Assembly (NCBI GenBank): GCA_965140555.1
Contig: OZ223260.1
Location: 62,001 to 126,000, forward strand
Source of the DNA: UBA1351 sp965140555
Lineage (GTDB): Bacteria; Bacillota; Clostridia; Lachnospirales; Vallitaleaceae
Direction: 5' to 3'
DNA: 64,000 bases
Numbering within the stretch: the stretch's first letter is position 1; each line of letters starts with the position of its first letter. This document shows positions 49,104 through 58,984 of the stretch, one piece after another. The notes below the pieces were generated by a model. It saw only the letters and a program-made list of their open reading frames with translations. It was not told the DNA's origin and did not search any database. A program made the position numbers and the translations under genes.

Positions 49104-51299
49104 ATGAAGACGTACTTGAATAAGGATGAGATTCGAGCGTTATATGATGGAAGACACAAAGATCCGCATCATTTACTAGGGATGCATTCATTGGATGATA
49201 AAACGTCCTATATTAATGTATATCAACCTTTTTGCGATGTAATACAGATTCGCAGGGATGATACGGAAGAGGTCATCGACCTAGAGAAGGTTGATGATGG
49301 GGGATTGTTTTCGGCAGAGGTGTCAGGTGTGTCGAGTTATACCGTTATTTATACGAATTATGAAGGCATTACGTGGGAACGTAAAGACCCTTACAGCTAT
49401 GGGCCTATATTATCGGATTTAGACTTATATCTTTTTGGCCAAGGGACCCATTATGAGATTTATAATAAGTTAGGGGCTAATGTGATGACAATTGACGGCG
49501 TTACAGGCTGTCTTTTTGCGGTTTGGGCACCGAATGCTGAAGGTGTGAGTGTGGTCGGAGATTTTACAGGTTGGGACGGTCGGTTGCTTCCCATGCGAGG
49601 AATAGGCGAATCCGGAGTTTTCGAATTGTTTGTTCCGGGTTTGGGGGTTTACGAACGCTATAAATTTGAGATTCATGGGAATAATGGACAACACCTATTA
49701 AAGGCCGATCCTTATGCCAAATTTGCTGAGCTTCGCCCAAATACGGCGTCAGTCATTTGGGATTTGGAGACATATGAGTGGAAGGATAGAGAATGGATTA
49801 ACAAACGTCGAAGAGGAGAGCCTCATGCAGAGCCTATGTCAATATATGAATGTCATCTGGGTTCATGGATGCGCGATGATGATTCCGAACACGGTTATCT
49901 AACCTATGAGGTATTAGCGCAGAAACTGGTCGCTTATGTTAAGGATATGGGATTCACACATATAGAGTTGATGCCGGTCTCTGAGCATCCTTTTGATGGA
50001 TCTTGGGGATATCAAGTGACAGGGTATTATGCTCCGACGTCGCGTTTTGGAAATCCGGATGCGTTTAAGTATTTTGTGGACCACTGTCATGAAGAAGGTA
50101 TCGGGGTCATTATGGACTGGGTTCCGGCACATTTTCCGAAAGACGCTCATGGTCTATATCGCTTTGATGGTTCGGCTCTTTATGAACATGCAGATGCACG
50201 TCAAGGGGAACACCCTCATTGGGGAACGATGATTTACAACTATGGACGGAATGAAGTGAAAAACTTTTTGATTGCAAATGCATTGTATTGGATTGAAACC
50301 TATCACATAGATGGTTTGCGAGTGGATGCGGTTGCGTCTATGTTATATTTGGACTATGGGAAAGAGAGTGGAGAATGGATACCGAATCCTCATGGTGGTC
50401 GTGAGAATATAGATGCGGTGGAGTTTTTTAAGCATCTTAATTCTGTTGTATATGGACGTAATCCGGGAATTACAATGATTGCCGAAGAATCAACGGCATG
50501 GCCCGGTGTATCCAAATCAACAGAAATCGGTGGACTAGGTTTTGGGTTCAAATGGAATATGGGATGGATGAATGATTTCTTGCGCTACATGGCCTTTGAT
50601 CCGATTCACCGACAATATCATCACAATGATTTGACCTTCAGCATGGTATACGCCTTTACGGAGAATTTCATTCTTGTGTTATCCCATGATGAAGTAGTTC
50701 ATGGAAAAGGCTCTATGATTAATAAAATGCCGGGGGACTATTGGCAACAGTTTGCAAATTTGCGCACGGTGTATGGCTTTATGGCAGGACATCCGGGTAA
50801 GCAGCTGATGTTTATGGGGGATGAAATCGGTCAGTTTAATGAATGGGCAGAAGATAAATCCTTAGATTGGGTGGTCCTAGAATATGAAAAGCATCAACAA
50901 TTACAATTGTTTGTCAAGGACTTGAATCACTTTTATAAGAAAGAAGCGGCACTTTGGGAAATTGATTTTGAAAGCAGAGGTTTTGGTTGGATTAATTGTA
51001 GTGATAGTGCTTCGAGTATTATCAGCTTTTATCGACAAGGAGAAAGTAAGGATGAAGGGATTGTCGTTGTAGCTAATTTCACCCCTGTTCCTCATACGAT
51101 GCATCGTATCGGAGTTCCTTATGAAGGAATTTATGAAGAGGTATTGAATTCGGATGAATTAAAATATGGAGGAAGTGGCATAACCAATAAAGGTCCGTTA
51201 AGGACTCAAAAAATAGCTTGGGATAATTTGCCCTATTGTATTGATATAAAGGTTCCACCACTAGGAACAGTCTTCTATAAGTGGACAAAAAAAGCATAG
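49104..51299 (+). CDS. glgB: 1,4-alpha-glucan branching enzyme
   Basis: A 731-residue GH13 enzyme with N-terminal branching-enzyme and CBM48 domains (~15-215; DPHHLLGMH, VWAPNAEGVSVVGDFTGWDGR). The catalytic barrel has GLRVDAVASMLYLDY (nucleophile Asp, ~413), MIAEESTAWP (acid Glu, ~466) and LSHDEVVHGKGSM (~535), and a C-terminal beta domain follows. It adds alpha-1,6 branches to glycogen. ATG 49104 is chosen; the in-frame ATG at 49047 lies in the leader hairpin and has no ribosome site. No other glg gene is in the window. Confidence 0.93.
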   Translation: MKTYLNKDEIRALYDGRHKDPHHLLGMHSLDDKTSYINVYQPFCDVIQIRRDDTEEVIDLEKVDDGGLFSAEVSGVSSYTVIYTNYEGITWERKDPYSYGPILSDLDLYLFGQGTHYEIYNKLGANVMTIDGVTGCLFAVWAPNAEGVSVVGDFTGWDGRLLPMRGIGESGVFELFVPGLGVYERYKFEIHGNNGQHLLKADPYAKFAELRPNTASVIWDLETYEWKDREWINKRRRGEPHAEPMSIYECHLGSWMRDDDSEHGYLTYEVLAQKLVAYVKDMGFTHIELMPVSEHPFDGSWGYQVTGYYAPTSRFGNPDAFKYFVDHCHEEGIGVIMDWVPAHFPKDAHGLYRFDGSALYEHADARQGEHPHWGTMIYNYGRNEVKNFLIANALYWIETYHIDGLRVDAVASMLYLDYGKESGEWIPNPHGGRENIDAVEFFKHLNSVVYGRNPGITMIAEESTAWPGVSKSTEIGGLGFGFKWNMGWMNDFLRYMAFDPIHRQYHHNDLTFSMVYAFTENFILVLSHDEVVHGKGSMINKMPGDYWQQFANLRTVYGFMAGHPGKQLMFMGDEIGQFNEWAEDKSLDWVVLEYEKHQQLQLFVKDLNHFYKKEAALWEIDFESRGFGWINCSDSASSIISFYRQGESKDEGIVVVANFTPVPHTMHRIGVPYEGIYEEVLNSDELKYGGSGITNKGPLRTQKIAWDNLPYCIDIKVPPLGTVFYKWTKKA

Positions 51300-51302
51300 A
51301 AT

Positions 51303-51352
51303 AAAAAAGGCCTGCACCGGTAGCAATAATAGCTTGGGTGTAGGCCTTTTTA
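51303..51352. terminator. Bidirectional terminator
   Basis: AAAAAGGCCTGCACC pairs with GGGTGTAGGCCTTTTT around a long loop, between the convergent glgB and argH genes. Confidence 0.88.
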
Positions 51353-51361
51353 ATAAATACT

Positions 51362-52747
51362 TTATTCGGGTTTTGTTGTTGCCAAATATTCTTTATTGAT
51401 AGCAATGACAGCTTCCATTTGTTCTTTGGCAGGGCCGCCGATGACTTGTCGTTTGTTAACGCATGTGTTTAAATCAATGGCTTCATAGATATCTGTATCA
51501 AAGAGTGGAGAGATGTCTTGATAAGTTTCTAAAGATAATTGACTTAAGTCTGTATTGTGTTGCACGCAATACAGAACTAACTCACCAATAACGGCATGGG
51601 CATCTCTAAAAGGTAATCCCTTTTTAACTAAATAATCCGCTGCATCTGTGGCGTTGGTAAATCCGCCGGCAGCACCTTGGCGCATGGTATCCTTATTGAC
51701 GGTCATGGTAGCAAGCATTTGCGTGAAGATAGGCAGACACATACTGACCGTATCGATGGCATCAAAAACCACTTCTTTATCTTCTTGCATATCTTTGTTG
51801 TAGGCAAGAGGAAGTCCCTTCATAGTTGTCAATAAGCTGACAAGGCTACCATATACACGACCGGTTTTCCCGCGAATTAATTCGGCAATATCCGGATTTT
51901 TCTTCTGTGGCATAATGGAACTACCGGTGCTGTAACCGTCATCCAAATCAATAAATTTGAATTCGTGAGAACACCAGAGAATAATCTCTTCTGAAAAACG
52001 GGAAAGATGCATCATAATAACCGATAAAGATTCCAAAAGGTCGATTAGGAAATCACGATCACTGACACCATCCATACTGTTGAGGCAGATAGAGTCAAAG
52101 CCTAACAACTCTGCAGTCATTTGACGATCCAAAGGATAGGTTGTGGTTGCAAAGGCTCCGGATCCTAAGGGTGAAGCATCCATACGACGATAGGTTGACT
52201 GTAATCGGTCCCGATCCCGTTTGAACATTTCAAAGTAGGCGCCCAAATGATGAGCAAAAGTGGTGGGTTGAGCTTTTTGCAGGTGAGTATAACCTGGCAT
52301 GATGGTTTCAGTGTGAGTGCTAATGAGCTCTAACAATGTATCCATTAAGGCATAGACCATTCCATCAAGAGCTGTGATAGTCTCTTTGATATATAGACGC
52401 ATATCAAGAGCAACTTGGTCATTACGACTTCTACCGGTATGAATCTTTTTGGCTACATCGCCTAGACGATCGATGAGTAATGACTCCACATTCATATGAA
52501 TATCTTCTGCACTGATATCGAAGTCAACATGGCCGTCATCAATATCTTGTTTGAGTTGCTTTAAACCGGCGATGAGCGTTTCTTTTTCATCATTAGCTAA
52601 TAGGCCTACATGGGCCAGCATGGTAACGTGAGCGATGCTACCTTGTATATCTTGAGCGTATAATCGTTTGTCAAAACGAATGGATGAATTAAAATCATCA
52701 ACGATAAATGCGGTACTTTTTGAAAAACGTCCTCCCCATAATTTCAT
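51362..52747 (-). CDS. argH: Argininosuccinate lyase
   Basis: A 461-residue fumarase-superfamily lyase. It begins MKLWGGRFSKST, with HTGRSRNDQVALDMRLY (~105) and the signature GSSIMPQKKNPDIAELIRGK (~277), which carries the catalytic Ser loop. It cleaves argininosuccinate to arginine and fumarate, the last step of arginine synthesis. It lies 13 nt after argG, in the same transcript. Confidence 0.97.
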   Translation of the reverse strand: MKLWGGRFSKSTAFIVDDFNSSIRFDKRLYAQDIQGSIAHVTMLAHVGLLANDEKETLIAGLKQLKQDIDDGHVDFDISAEDIHMNVESLLIDRLGDVAKKIHTGRSRNDQVALDMRLYIKETITALDGMVYALMDTLLELISTHTETIMPGYTHLQKAQPTTFAHHLGAYFEMFKRDRDRLQSTYRRMDASPLGSGAFATTTYPLDRQMTAELLGFDSICLNSMDGVSDRDFLIDLLESLSVIMMHLSRFSEEIILWCSHEFKFIDLDDGYSTGSSIMPQKKNPDIAELIRGKTGRVYGSLVSLLTTMKGLPLAYNKDMQEDKEVVFDAIDTVSMCLPIFTQMLATMTVNKDTMRQGAAGGFTNATDAADYLVKKGLPFRDAHAVIGELVLYCVQHNTDLSQLSLETYQDISPLFDTDIYEAIDLNTCVNKRQVIGGPAKEQMEAVIAINKEYLATTKPE

Positions 52748-52760
52748 GGATGACTCCTTT

Positions 52761-53969
52761 CTATTTCTCTTGTTGTTGTTTCATCATCGCACGAACTTTT
52801 AACGGTAGGCCGAAGAGGTTGATAAAACCTTCAGCATCGTGGTGATTATATAAGTCGCCTGTTGTGAAACTCGCAATACTTTCATTGTAAAGAGAGTAGG
52901 GACTGGTTGCGCCGGCAGGGGTTATATTTCCTTTATAAAGCTTGAGTGTCACCTGTCCGGTTACTGTCTTTTGTGTCTCATCAACAAAAGCAGATAAGGC
53001 TTCACGCAATGGTGTATACCATTCACCGGAATAAACCAGTTCTGCAAATTTAATAGCAACTTGATTTTTATAAGCAATTGTTTGTTTGTCAAGACAAAGG
53101 TATTCTAATTCATTGTGTGCGTAATAGAGGATGGTTCCACCCGGAGTTTCATAGACGCCACGTGATTTCATGCCGACAACACGATTTTCAACGATGTCCA
53201 CAATACCGATTCCGTTTGCTCCGCCAATGGTATTTAGTTCGCTAATAATAGCGGAAGCTTTCATAGCCGTTCCGTTTAATTTTGTCGGAATACCTGCTTC
53301 AAAATCTAAGGTGATGTAAGTGGCTTCATCCGGTGCCGATTCAGGGGTGACACCCATTTGTAATAAATCGTCGTAGTGAGGTTCGTTAGAAGGATCTTCA
53401 AGCTCAAGGCCTTCATGGCTAAGATGCCATAGGTTACGGTCCCTGGAATAACTTTCTTTCTTTTTCATGGGTGCTTCGATATTATGGGACTCTAGGTAAG
53501 CAAGAGCATCTTCACGAGAACGAATGTCCCAGATACGCCATGGAGCGATAATTTTCAATTCGGGGGCTAAGGCTTTAATGGTTAATTCAAAACGGACTTG
53601 GTCATTTCCTTTACCTGTAGCACCGTGACAAATTGCTTCGGCACCTTCTTGTAGTGCAATGTCAACCAAACGTTTTGCTATAACCGGACGAGCCATAGAT
53701 GTACCTAACAGATATTTGCCTTCGTAAACGGAATTAGCTTTTACGGTAGGAATAACATAGTCATCAACAAATTCATCTGTAACATCTTCGATGTATAATT
53801 TCGATGCACCTGTTTTTAGTGCACGTTCTTCGAGTCCTTCAAGTTCATTACCTTGTCCGACGTTTACACAGACGGCAATGACTTCATAATCATAATTTTC
53901 TTTTAACCAAGGAATAATAACGGTTGTATCCAATCCACCGGAATATGCTAATACCACTTTTTTGCTCAT
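52761..53969 (-). CDS. argG: Argininosuccinate synthase
   Basis: A 402-residue ATP-pyrophosphatase. The P-loop VVLAYSGGLDTTVIIPWL is at residues ~4-21, with GATGKGNDQVRFE (~115) for aspartate and citrulline binding and YSRDRNLWHLSHEG (~178). It joins citrulline and aspartate using ATP. It is the first gene of the argGH operon, read from an operator-like promoter shared with argJBD-carAB. Confidence 0.97.
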   Translation of the reverse strand: MSKKVVLAYSGGLDTTVIIPWLKENYDYEVIAVCVNVGQGNELEGLEERALKTGASKLYIEDVTDEFVDDYVIPTVKANSVYEGKYLLGTSMARPVIAKRLVDIALQEGAEAICHGATGKGNDQVRFELTIKALAPELKIIAPWRIWDIRSREDALAYLESHNIEAPMKKKESYSRDRNLWHLSHEGLELEDPSNEPHYDDLLQMGVTPESAPDEATYITLDFEAGIPTKLNGTAMKASAIISELNTIGGANGIGIVDIVENRVVGMKSRGVYETPGGTILYYAHNELEYLCLDKQTIAYKNQVAIKFAELVYSGEWYTPLREALSAFVDETQKTVTGQVTLKLYKGNITPAGATSPYSLYNESIASFTTGDLYNHHDAEGFINLFGLPLKVRAMMKQQQEK

Positions 53970-54010
53970 AATAGTGCCTCCTTATTTCTATATCATGTAT
54001 GTTTTGTTTA

Positions 54011-54039
54011 ATTATACATTAAGAATTATAATTATGCAA
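54011..54039 (-). promoter_or_regulatory. argGH promoter with candidate ArgR sites
   Basis: On the minus strand, a -35 TTGCAT (54039-54034) and -10 TATAAT (54016-54011) are 17 bp apart. The 29-bp stretch matches the argJ promoter (55648-55676) at 24 positions. It carries TGCATAA and TGTATAA 20 bp apart, as expected for paired ARG boxes. Confidence 0.72.
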
Positions 54040-54046
54040 GCCATAA

Positions 54047-54087
54047 CATAAACAAAGATGTATCCTTTTGATACATCCTTGTTTATG
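54047..54087. terminator. Hairpin between cardiolipin synthase and argG
   Basis: An 18-bp stem (CATAAACAAAGATGTATC and its complement, one wobble) with a CTTTT loop. It is downstream of the minus-strand cls gene and upstream of the argG promoter, so it probably ends cls transcription, although the following T-run is weak. Confidence 0.7.
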
Positions 54088-54108
54088 TGTGGTGTAAAGG
54101 GGAGCAAA

Positions 54109-55566
54109 TTATAAAACAGGTGAAAAAAGACGAGAAATGGATTCTTTAGTCTTAATCATAAAGGAGCGGTTTTTATATTTGCTCAGGGTTAACTGGTGGG
54201 ACACGAGTAAATCATCTTCAAACAATTTGCGAAGTTCGATGCATTTACGGCGATCATACATAAAAGCGTTTACCTCAAAGTTTAATCGGAAACTACGGAT
54301 ATCAAAATTGCAAGTTCCAACAGATCCAATGATATTATCAACGACAATTGTTTTGGCATGTAAAAAGCCTTTTTCATAGGTATATATTTTGACACCATAT
54401 GGAATCAAATCGCCACAGTAACTATGGGTTGCCCAATAGACAAAAGGGTGGTCCGGTTTGTTCGGAATCATGATGCGCACATCGACACCGCTAGCCGCAG
54501 CAATTTTAAGACCTTCTGTTAGACTCTCATCAGGAATAAAATAAGGCGTTTGAATGTAGATGTATTCCTTTGCTTTATGAATCATTTGCAGATAACCTTG
54601 TTTAATCTGTTCATTAATACTATCCGGACCGCTGGCTACAATCTGCATGGTTGTCTTGGGCGTGTTAGGTTGGGTGATAAGATAATCCATATCTAAGTAG
54701 ATACTATGCTTAGAGGCGTTTCGCCAGTCTAGGATGAATCGTATTTGCATGGATAGAACACTGTCCCCGATAACACGCAGATGGGTATCTCGCCAGAAGC
54801 CAAAACGTTTCTTACGACCAAGGTATTCGTCTCCAACATTTAGACCGCCGATATATCCGATTCTACCGTCAATGATTGCTAACTTTCTATGGTTTCGATA
54901 ATTGCCTTTCAAATTGAAGTATTTGAAACGGGAGGGAAAGAAGAAGGCAACGTGGACGCCATGTTCTTCCATCCGACGTATCTGAGATTTACGTAATGAA
55001 CGCCCACCCATTGCGTCAATAAGAAGACGGACTTCGATGCCTTCTTCGGCTCTTTTTACAAGGAGATCCATTAATTTATTACCCAATCGATCATTTTTAA
55101 AAATATAATAGAGTAGATGAATATGATGTGATGCGGACTCTATATCTTTAAAGAGTTGATCAAATTTGTCGTTCCCATTAGAATAGATGGTGACATCGTT
55201 ATTTTGGGATAAAATAGAATCCGATAGACGATTATGAAATAAAATCATATCTTTATGTTCTGCAACATCACCACTATGAAAATCGTAAGTGTTATTTTGA
55301 ATGGAGCGGCGCTGTTGCTTCAAAAACTTCACATACAAGCGTTCTTCTTCGCTAGTGTATTTGAATATTTTCCTCTTTGATATATTTTGCGCCAACAATA
55401 TGTAGAAGAAAAATCCCAAACCGGGAAATAAATTCAAAAAAAACAACCATGCCAAAGCAGCCGTTGGGTTCTTACGTTCTAATAATATAACAACGGATGA
55501 TAAGAGAAGGTTAACAGTTATGAATGTGGCATAATCAAAGGTAAAGGATTGAATGTATTCTAGCAT
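54109..55566 (-). CDS. cls: Cardiolipin synthase
   Basis: A 485-residue phospholipase-D-family enzyme. Two N-terminal membrane helices (~12-55) are followed by two HKD motifs: NHRKLAIIDGRIGYIGGLNVGDE (~222) and LHAKTIVVDNIIGSVGTCNFDIRS (~402). It condenses phosphatidylglycerol molecules into cardiolipin at the membrane. The ATG at 55566 suits the upstream GAGGT better than the one two codons earlier. It lies between the two arginine units but has no metabolic link to them. Confidence 0.92.
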   Translation of the reverse strand: MLEYIQSFTFDYATFITVNLLLSSVVILLERKNPTAALAWLFFLNLFPGLGFFFYILLAQNISKRKIFKYTSEEERLYVKFLKQQRRSIQNNTYDFHSGDVAEHKDMILFHNRLSDSILSQNNDVTIYSNGNDKFDQLFKDIESASHHIHLLYYIFKNDRLGNKLMDLLVKRAEEGIEVRLLIDAMGGRSLRKSQIRRMEEHGVHVAFFFPSRFKYFNLKGNYRNHRKLAIIDGRIGYIGGLNVGDEYLGRKKRFGFWRDTHLRVIGDSVLSMQIRFILDWRNASKHSIYLDMDYLITQPNTPKTTMQIVASGPDSINEQIKQGYLQMIHKAKEYIYIQTPYFIPDESLTEGLKIAAASGVDVRIMIPNKPDHPFVYWATHSYCGDLIPYGVKIYTYEKGFLHAKTIVVDNIIGSVGTCNFDIRSFRLNFEVNAFMYDRRKCIELRKLFEDDLLVSHQLTLSKYKNRSFMIKTKESISRLFSPVL

Positions 55567-55647
55567 GTTCATACCTCATATTCTTGGTTTATTAATCATA
55601 TTGTACCATAATAGCGTGAATGTGACAAAATAAAAATAACTTTATTG

Positions 55648-55676
55648 TTGCATAAATATAATATAAAATGTATAAT
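55648..55676 (+). promoter_or_regulatory. argJBD-carAB promoter with candidate ArgR sites
   Basis: A -35 TTGCAT (55648-55653) and -10 TATAAT (55671-55676) are 17 bp apart. TGCATAA and TGTATAA overlap the two boxes 20 bp apart. The same sequence, 24 of 29 bases, forms the argGH promoter on the other strand. Confidence 0.75.
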
Positions 55677-55704
55677 AATAAAAAAGATTAAAGGAGTGAC
55701 ATAT

Positions 55705-56922
55705 ATGGAATGGCTTTCACAAGGGATAACGGCACCAAATGGCTTTGAAGCAACCGGAATACATGCCGGTATTAAACGGAAAAATTTAGATTTAGCAATG
55801 GTGTATTCATCAAGACCATGCACCTATGCCGGTGTTTTTACAAGAAACGTTGTCCAAGCAGCCCCTGTAAAATGGAATAAAGAGCGTTTAACAGCATGTG
55901 ATTTTATTTATGGTATTATTATAAATAGTGGTAATGCAAATGCTTGTACCGGCGCACAAGGATATGAGGATACCAAAACAATGGCTGCAACGTTTGCAAA
56001 ACTAGCCGATTGTCAAGCTGAGAATGTACTAGTGGCTTCTACCGGTGTTATTGGAAAGCTATTACCTATGGATGCTATTGAATCCGGTATTCATTCTATT
56101 TTTCCTCAAAAGGGTTCGTCAATAGAGCAAGGACATTTGGCTGCTAAAGGCATTATGACAACAGATACCTTTGCTAAAGAAACGGCTGTCAGTATAGAGG
56201 TTGCCGGCTCTAAAATAACGATAGGAGGCATGGCTAAAGGGTCGGGAATGATTCACCCGAATATGGGTACGATGCTTAGTTTTATAACGACAGACGCAGC
56301 GATAGATTATGAGGTTATGCAGCAAATATTACGAGACGTAACAGATGATACCTATAATATGATTAGTGTGGATGGGGATACGTCTACCAATGATATGGTT
56401 TTAGTTCTAGCCAATGGTGCAAGTGAGGTAACCATTGAAAAAGATAGTGAAGCCTATTATGCCTTTGTTAAAGCGTTCAAAGCAGTGAATGAATTTCTGG
56501 CAAAACATATTATTAAAGATGGTGAAGGTGCTACGAAATTTATTGAAGTTGAGGTCAAGGGAATGCCGACAGTGACAGAAGCTAAGAAGATGGTGCATGC
56601 GGTGATTACATCCAACTTGGTAAAAACTGCTTTCTATGGAGAGGATGCCAATTGGGGAAGGATTCTATGCGCATTAGGTTATAGTGGCGCACGATTTAAT
56701 CCAGAATTGGTTGATGTGATCTATGAAAGTGAAGTTGGAACAATTTCTCTCCTAGAAGCAGGCAAGCCGGTTTTGTTTGATGAGACATATGCTTTAGAGA
56801 TTCTTAAGAAAGATACAATTAAAGTGAATGTTCAATGTCATCAAGGTGATCAAAAAGCTGTTGGATGGGGTTGTGACCTGAGTTATGATTATGTCAAAAT
56901 CAACGGAGAATATCGTACCTAG
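55705..56922 (+). CDS. argJ: Bifunctional ornithine acetyltransferase/N-acetylglutamate synthase
   Basis: A 405-residue ArgJ. The autocleavage site is in KGSGMIHPNMGTMLSFITTDA, where the Thr after MG becomes the nucleophile of the beta chain (~185). The N-terminal GITAPNGFEATGIHAGIKR and C-terminal EDANWGRILCALGYSGA and GCDLSYDYVKINGEYRT are typical. It moves the acetyl group from acetylornithine to glutamate, making a cyclic pathway. ATG 55705 follows AAAGGAG. It heads a five-gene arginine/carbamoyl-phosphate operon. Confidence 0.95.
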   Translation: MEWLSQGITAPNGFEATGIHAGIKRKNLDLAMVYSSRPCTYAGVFTRNVVQAAPVKWNKERLTACDFIYGIIINSGNANACTGAQGYEDTKTMAATFAKLADCQAENVLVASTGVIGKLLPMDAIESGIHSIFPQKGSSIEQGHLAAKGIMTTDTFAKETAVSIEVAGSKITIGGMAKGSGMIHPNMGTMLSFITTDAAIDYEVMQQILRDVTDDTYNMISVDGDTSTNDMVLVLANGASEVTIEKDSEAYYAFVKAFKAVNEFLAKHIIKDGEGATKFIEVEVKGMPTVTEAKKMVHAVITSNLVKTAFYGEDANWGRILCALGYSGARFNPELVDVIYESEVGTISLLEAGKPVLFDETYALEILKKDTIKVNVQCHQGDQKAVGWGCDLSYDYVKINGEYRT

Positions 56923-56931
56923 GAGGTAATG

Positions 56932-57792
56932 ATGAAGAAGATTATTGAAAAAGCCAAGGTGTTGGTTGAAGCCCTTCCATATATTAAGCAATTCAACGGA
57001 AAGATTGTTGTCATTAAGTATGGTGGTTCAGCAATGATTGACGAGGCGATTAAAGGTTGTGTTATAGAAGATATTGTCTTGATGAAATTAGTTGGTTTCA
57101 AACCGGTTATTGTACATGGCGGTGGGAAAGAAATTTCCAAGAACCTAGATCGTATGGGAATAACCTCGGAATTTCATAACGGATTGCGGGTGACTAGCAA
57201 GGAAACCATGGAAGTTGTGGAAATGGTTTTAAGTGGTAAAGTGAATAAGGATATCGTTCAGCTTATACAAAATCATGAGGTGAATGCTGTGGGGATATCC
57301 GGTAAAGACGGAAAAACTTTAAAAGTGACCAAACGATTGGATGCTACCATGGATATCGGTTATGTCGGTGATGTAGCGAAAGTAGACACAGGGTTGATAC
57401 ACTCGCTATTAGAAAACGATTTTATTCCGGTTATTGCCCCCGTAGGGACTGATGAAAATGGTGATACATATAATATTAATGCGGATTTTGCTGCAAGTGC
57501 AATAGCTGGTGCATTAAATGCAGAAAAACTTATTTTTCTAACGGATGTGGAAGGTGTTCTTAAAGATGTCACCAATAAGGATTCCATTATCTCGAAAATT
57601 AAAATTCATGAAGTTAATGCATTGATCAAAGAAGACATTATTGTTGGAGGCATGATTCCCAAAGTAATGTGTTGTGTTGAAGGTATTGAACAGGGTGTAA
57701 AGAATGTCCATATTCTAGACGGTCGTGTTCAACATAGTTTGTTACTTGAAATTTTCACCAAAGATGGTGTGGGTACAATGTTTAGTTCATAA
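56932..57792 (+). CDS. argB: Acetylglutamate kinase
   Basis: A 286-residue amino-acid kinase. It begins KIIEKAKVLVEALPYIKQFNGK, and VIKYGGSAM (~27), VHGGGKEISKNL (~63) and the C-terminal GGMIPKVMCCVEGIEQGVKNVHILDGR are present. It phosphorylates N-acetylglutamate, the controlled step in many bacteria. The ATG at 56932 has better spacing to AGGAGG (56921-56926) than the one 3 nt earlier. The argJ stop overlaps that ribosome site. Confidence 0.95.
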   Translation: MKKIIEKAKVLVEALPYIKQFNGKIVVIKYGGSAMIDEAIKGCVIEDIVLMKLVGFKPVIVHGGGKEISKNLDRMGITSEFHNGLRVTSKETMEVVEMVLSGKVNKDIVQLIQNHEVNAVGISGKDGKTLKVTKRLDATMDIGYVGDVAKVDTGLIHSLLENDFIPVIAPVGTDENGDTYNINADFAASAIAGALNAEKLIFLTDVEGVLKDVTNKDSIISKIKIHEVNALIKEDIIVGGMIPKVMCCVEGIEQGVKNVHILDGRVQHSLLLEIFTKDGVGTMFSS

Positions 57793-57823
57793 AAAGCAGA
57801 TAGAAAGATCGAGAGGATGATAC

Positions 57824-58984
57824 ATGATGAAACCGGATTATATTATGAATACCTATGCTCAACAACCAGTGACCTTTGTTAAAGGAGAAGGAAACTACTT
57901 GATTGATGAGCAAGGAAATAAATACTTAGATTTTGTTGGAGGCATCGCAGTTAATGCCTTAGGATATAGCCATAAAGGCTTAAAAGAAGCACTTCATCAA
58001 CAAGTGGATGAACTTCTACATTGCAGTAATCTATACTATAACGATGAACAGCTAAAAGCAGGAAAAAAATTAGTGGATTTGTTAACATTGGATGAGGCCT
58101 TTTTCTGTAATTCAGGAGCAGAGGCTGTTGAAGGTTCCATGAAACTTGCGCGAAAATACGCAAAAAAGCAAGGGTATGAGGAGCGCTATGAAATTATAAC
58201 GATGACAAATTCATTTCATGGTAGAACGTTGGGAGCAATAACAGCGACAGGACAAACGAAGTATCAAAAGGGGTTAAATCCACTTTTGCCCGGTATTGTC
58301 CATGTTCCTTATAATGATGAGGTAGCATTAAAAGAAGCCATTAATGATAAAACCTGTGCCATAATGACAGAAGTGATTCAAGGTGAAGGTGGTATTGTAT
58401 CTGCTCATAAAGCGTTTTTAGAAACAGCGAGAGCCTTATGTGATGAGAAGGATATGCTGTTAATCTATGATGAAGTTCAGACGGGAATGGGGAGAACCGG
58501 ATATCCTATGGCATTTATGCATTATGGGATAAAACCGGATGTGGTAGCCTTAGCGAAAGGATTGGGAAGTGGTGTTCCGGTAGGAGCAGTGGTTGCAACC
58601 CATGAGGCGGCGAGCGGTTTTAGTCCCGGAGACCATGCCTCAACCTTTGGAGGGAACCCCTTAGCTATGGCAGCCGTCAATGTTGTTGTAGACAGCTTAT
58701 CCGATAAAGCGTTCATGTCTAAAGTTCAAGAAACAGCCGGCTATCTAGATGTACAATTAAAGCAATTAATGGCGGATAAAGAAGCTATAACGGAAGTAAG
58801 AGGACTAGGATTAATGAGGGGATTAGCAATAGATAAGCCATTACGTCCGATATTAGATGCCTGTTTTGAAAAAGGGTTGCTTATCGTTGGTGCAGGTAGC
58901 AATGTGTTGCGTTTTGTACCGCCATTGGTTATTACTAAGGAGGAGATTGATCGTTGTATAGCCATTCTCAGGGAGGTGATTTGA
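57824..58984 (+). CDS. argD: Acetylornithine aminotransferase
   Basis: A 386-residue class III aminotransferase. CNSGAEAVEGSMKLARKYA (~91), LLIYDEVQTGMGRTG (~208) and the Schiff-base Lys in VVALAKGLGSGVPVG (~241) are present, and STFGGNPLAMAAVNVV follows. It converts N-acetylglutamate semialdehyde to N-acetylornithine. Its stop overlaps the carA start by one base (TGATG), so translation is coupled. No argC is in the window, so that step is encoded elsewhere. Confidence 0.94.
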   Translation: MMKPDYIMNTYAQQPVTFVKGEGNYLIDEQGNKYLDFVGGIAVNALGYSHKGLKEALHQQVDELLHCSNLYYNDEQLKAGKKLVDLLTLDEAFFCNSGAEAVEGSMKLARKYAKKQGYEERYEIITMTNSFHGRTLGAITATGQTKYQKGLNPLLPGIVHVPYNDEVALKEAINDKTCAIMTEVIQGEGGIVSAHKAFLETARALCDEKDMLLIYDEVQTGMGRTGYPMAFMHYGIKPDVVALAKGLGSGVPVGAVVATHEAASGFSPGDHASTFGGNPLAMAAVNVVVDSLSDKAFMSKVQETAGYLDVQLKQLMADKEAITEVRGLGLMRGLAIDKPLRPILDACFEKGLLIVGAGSNVLRFVPPLVITKEEIDRCIAILREVI

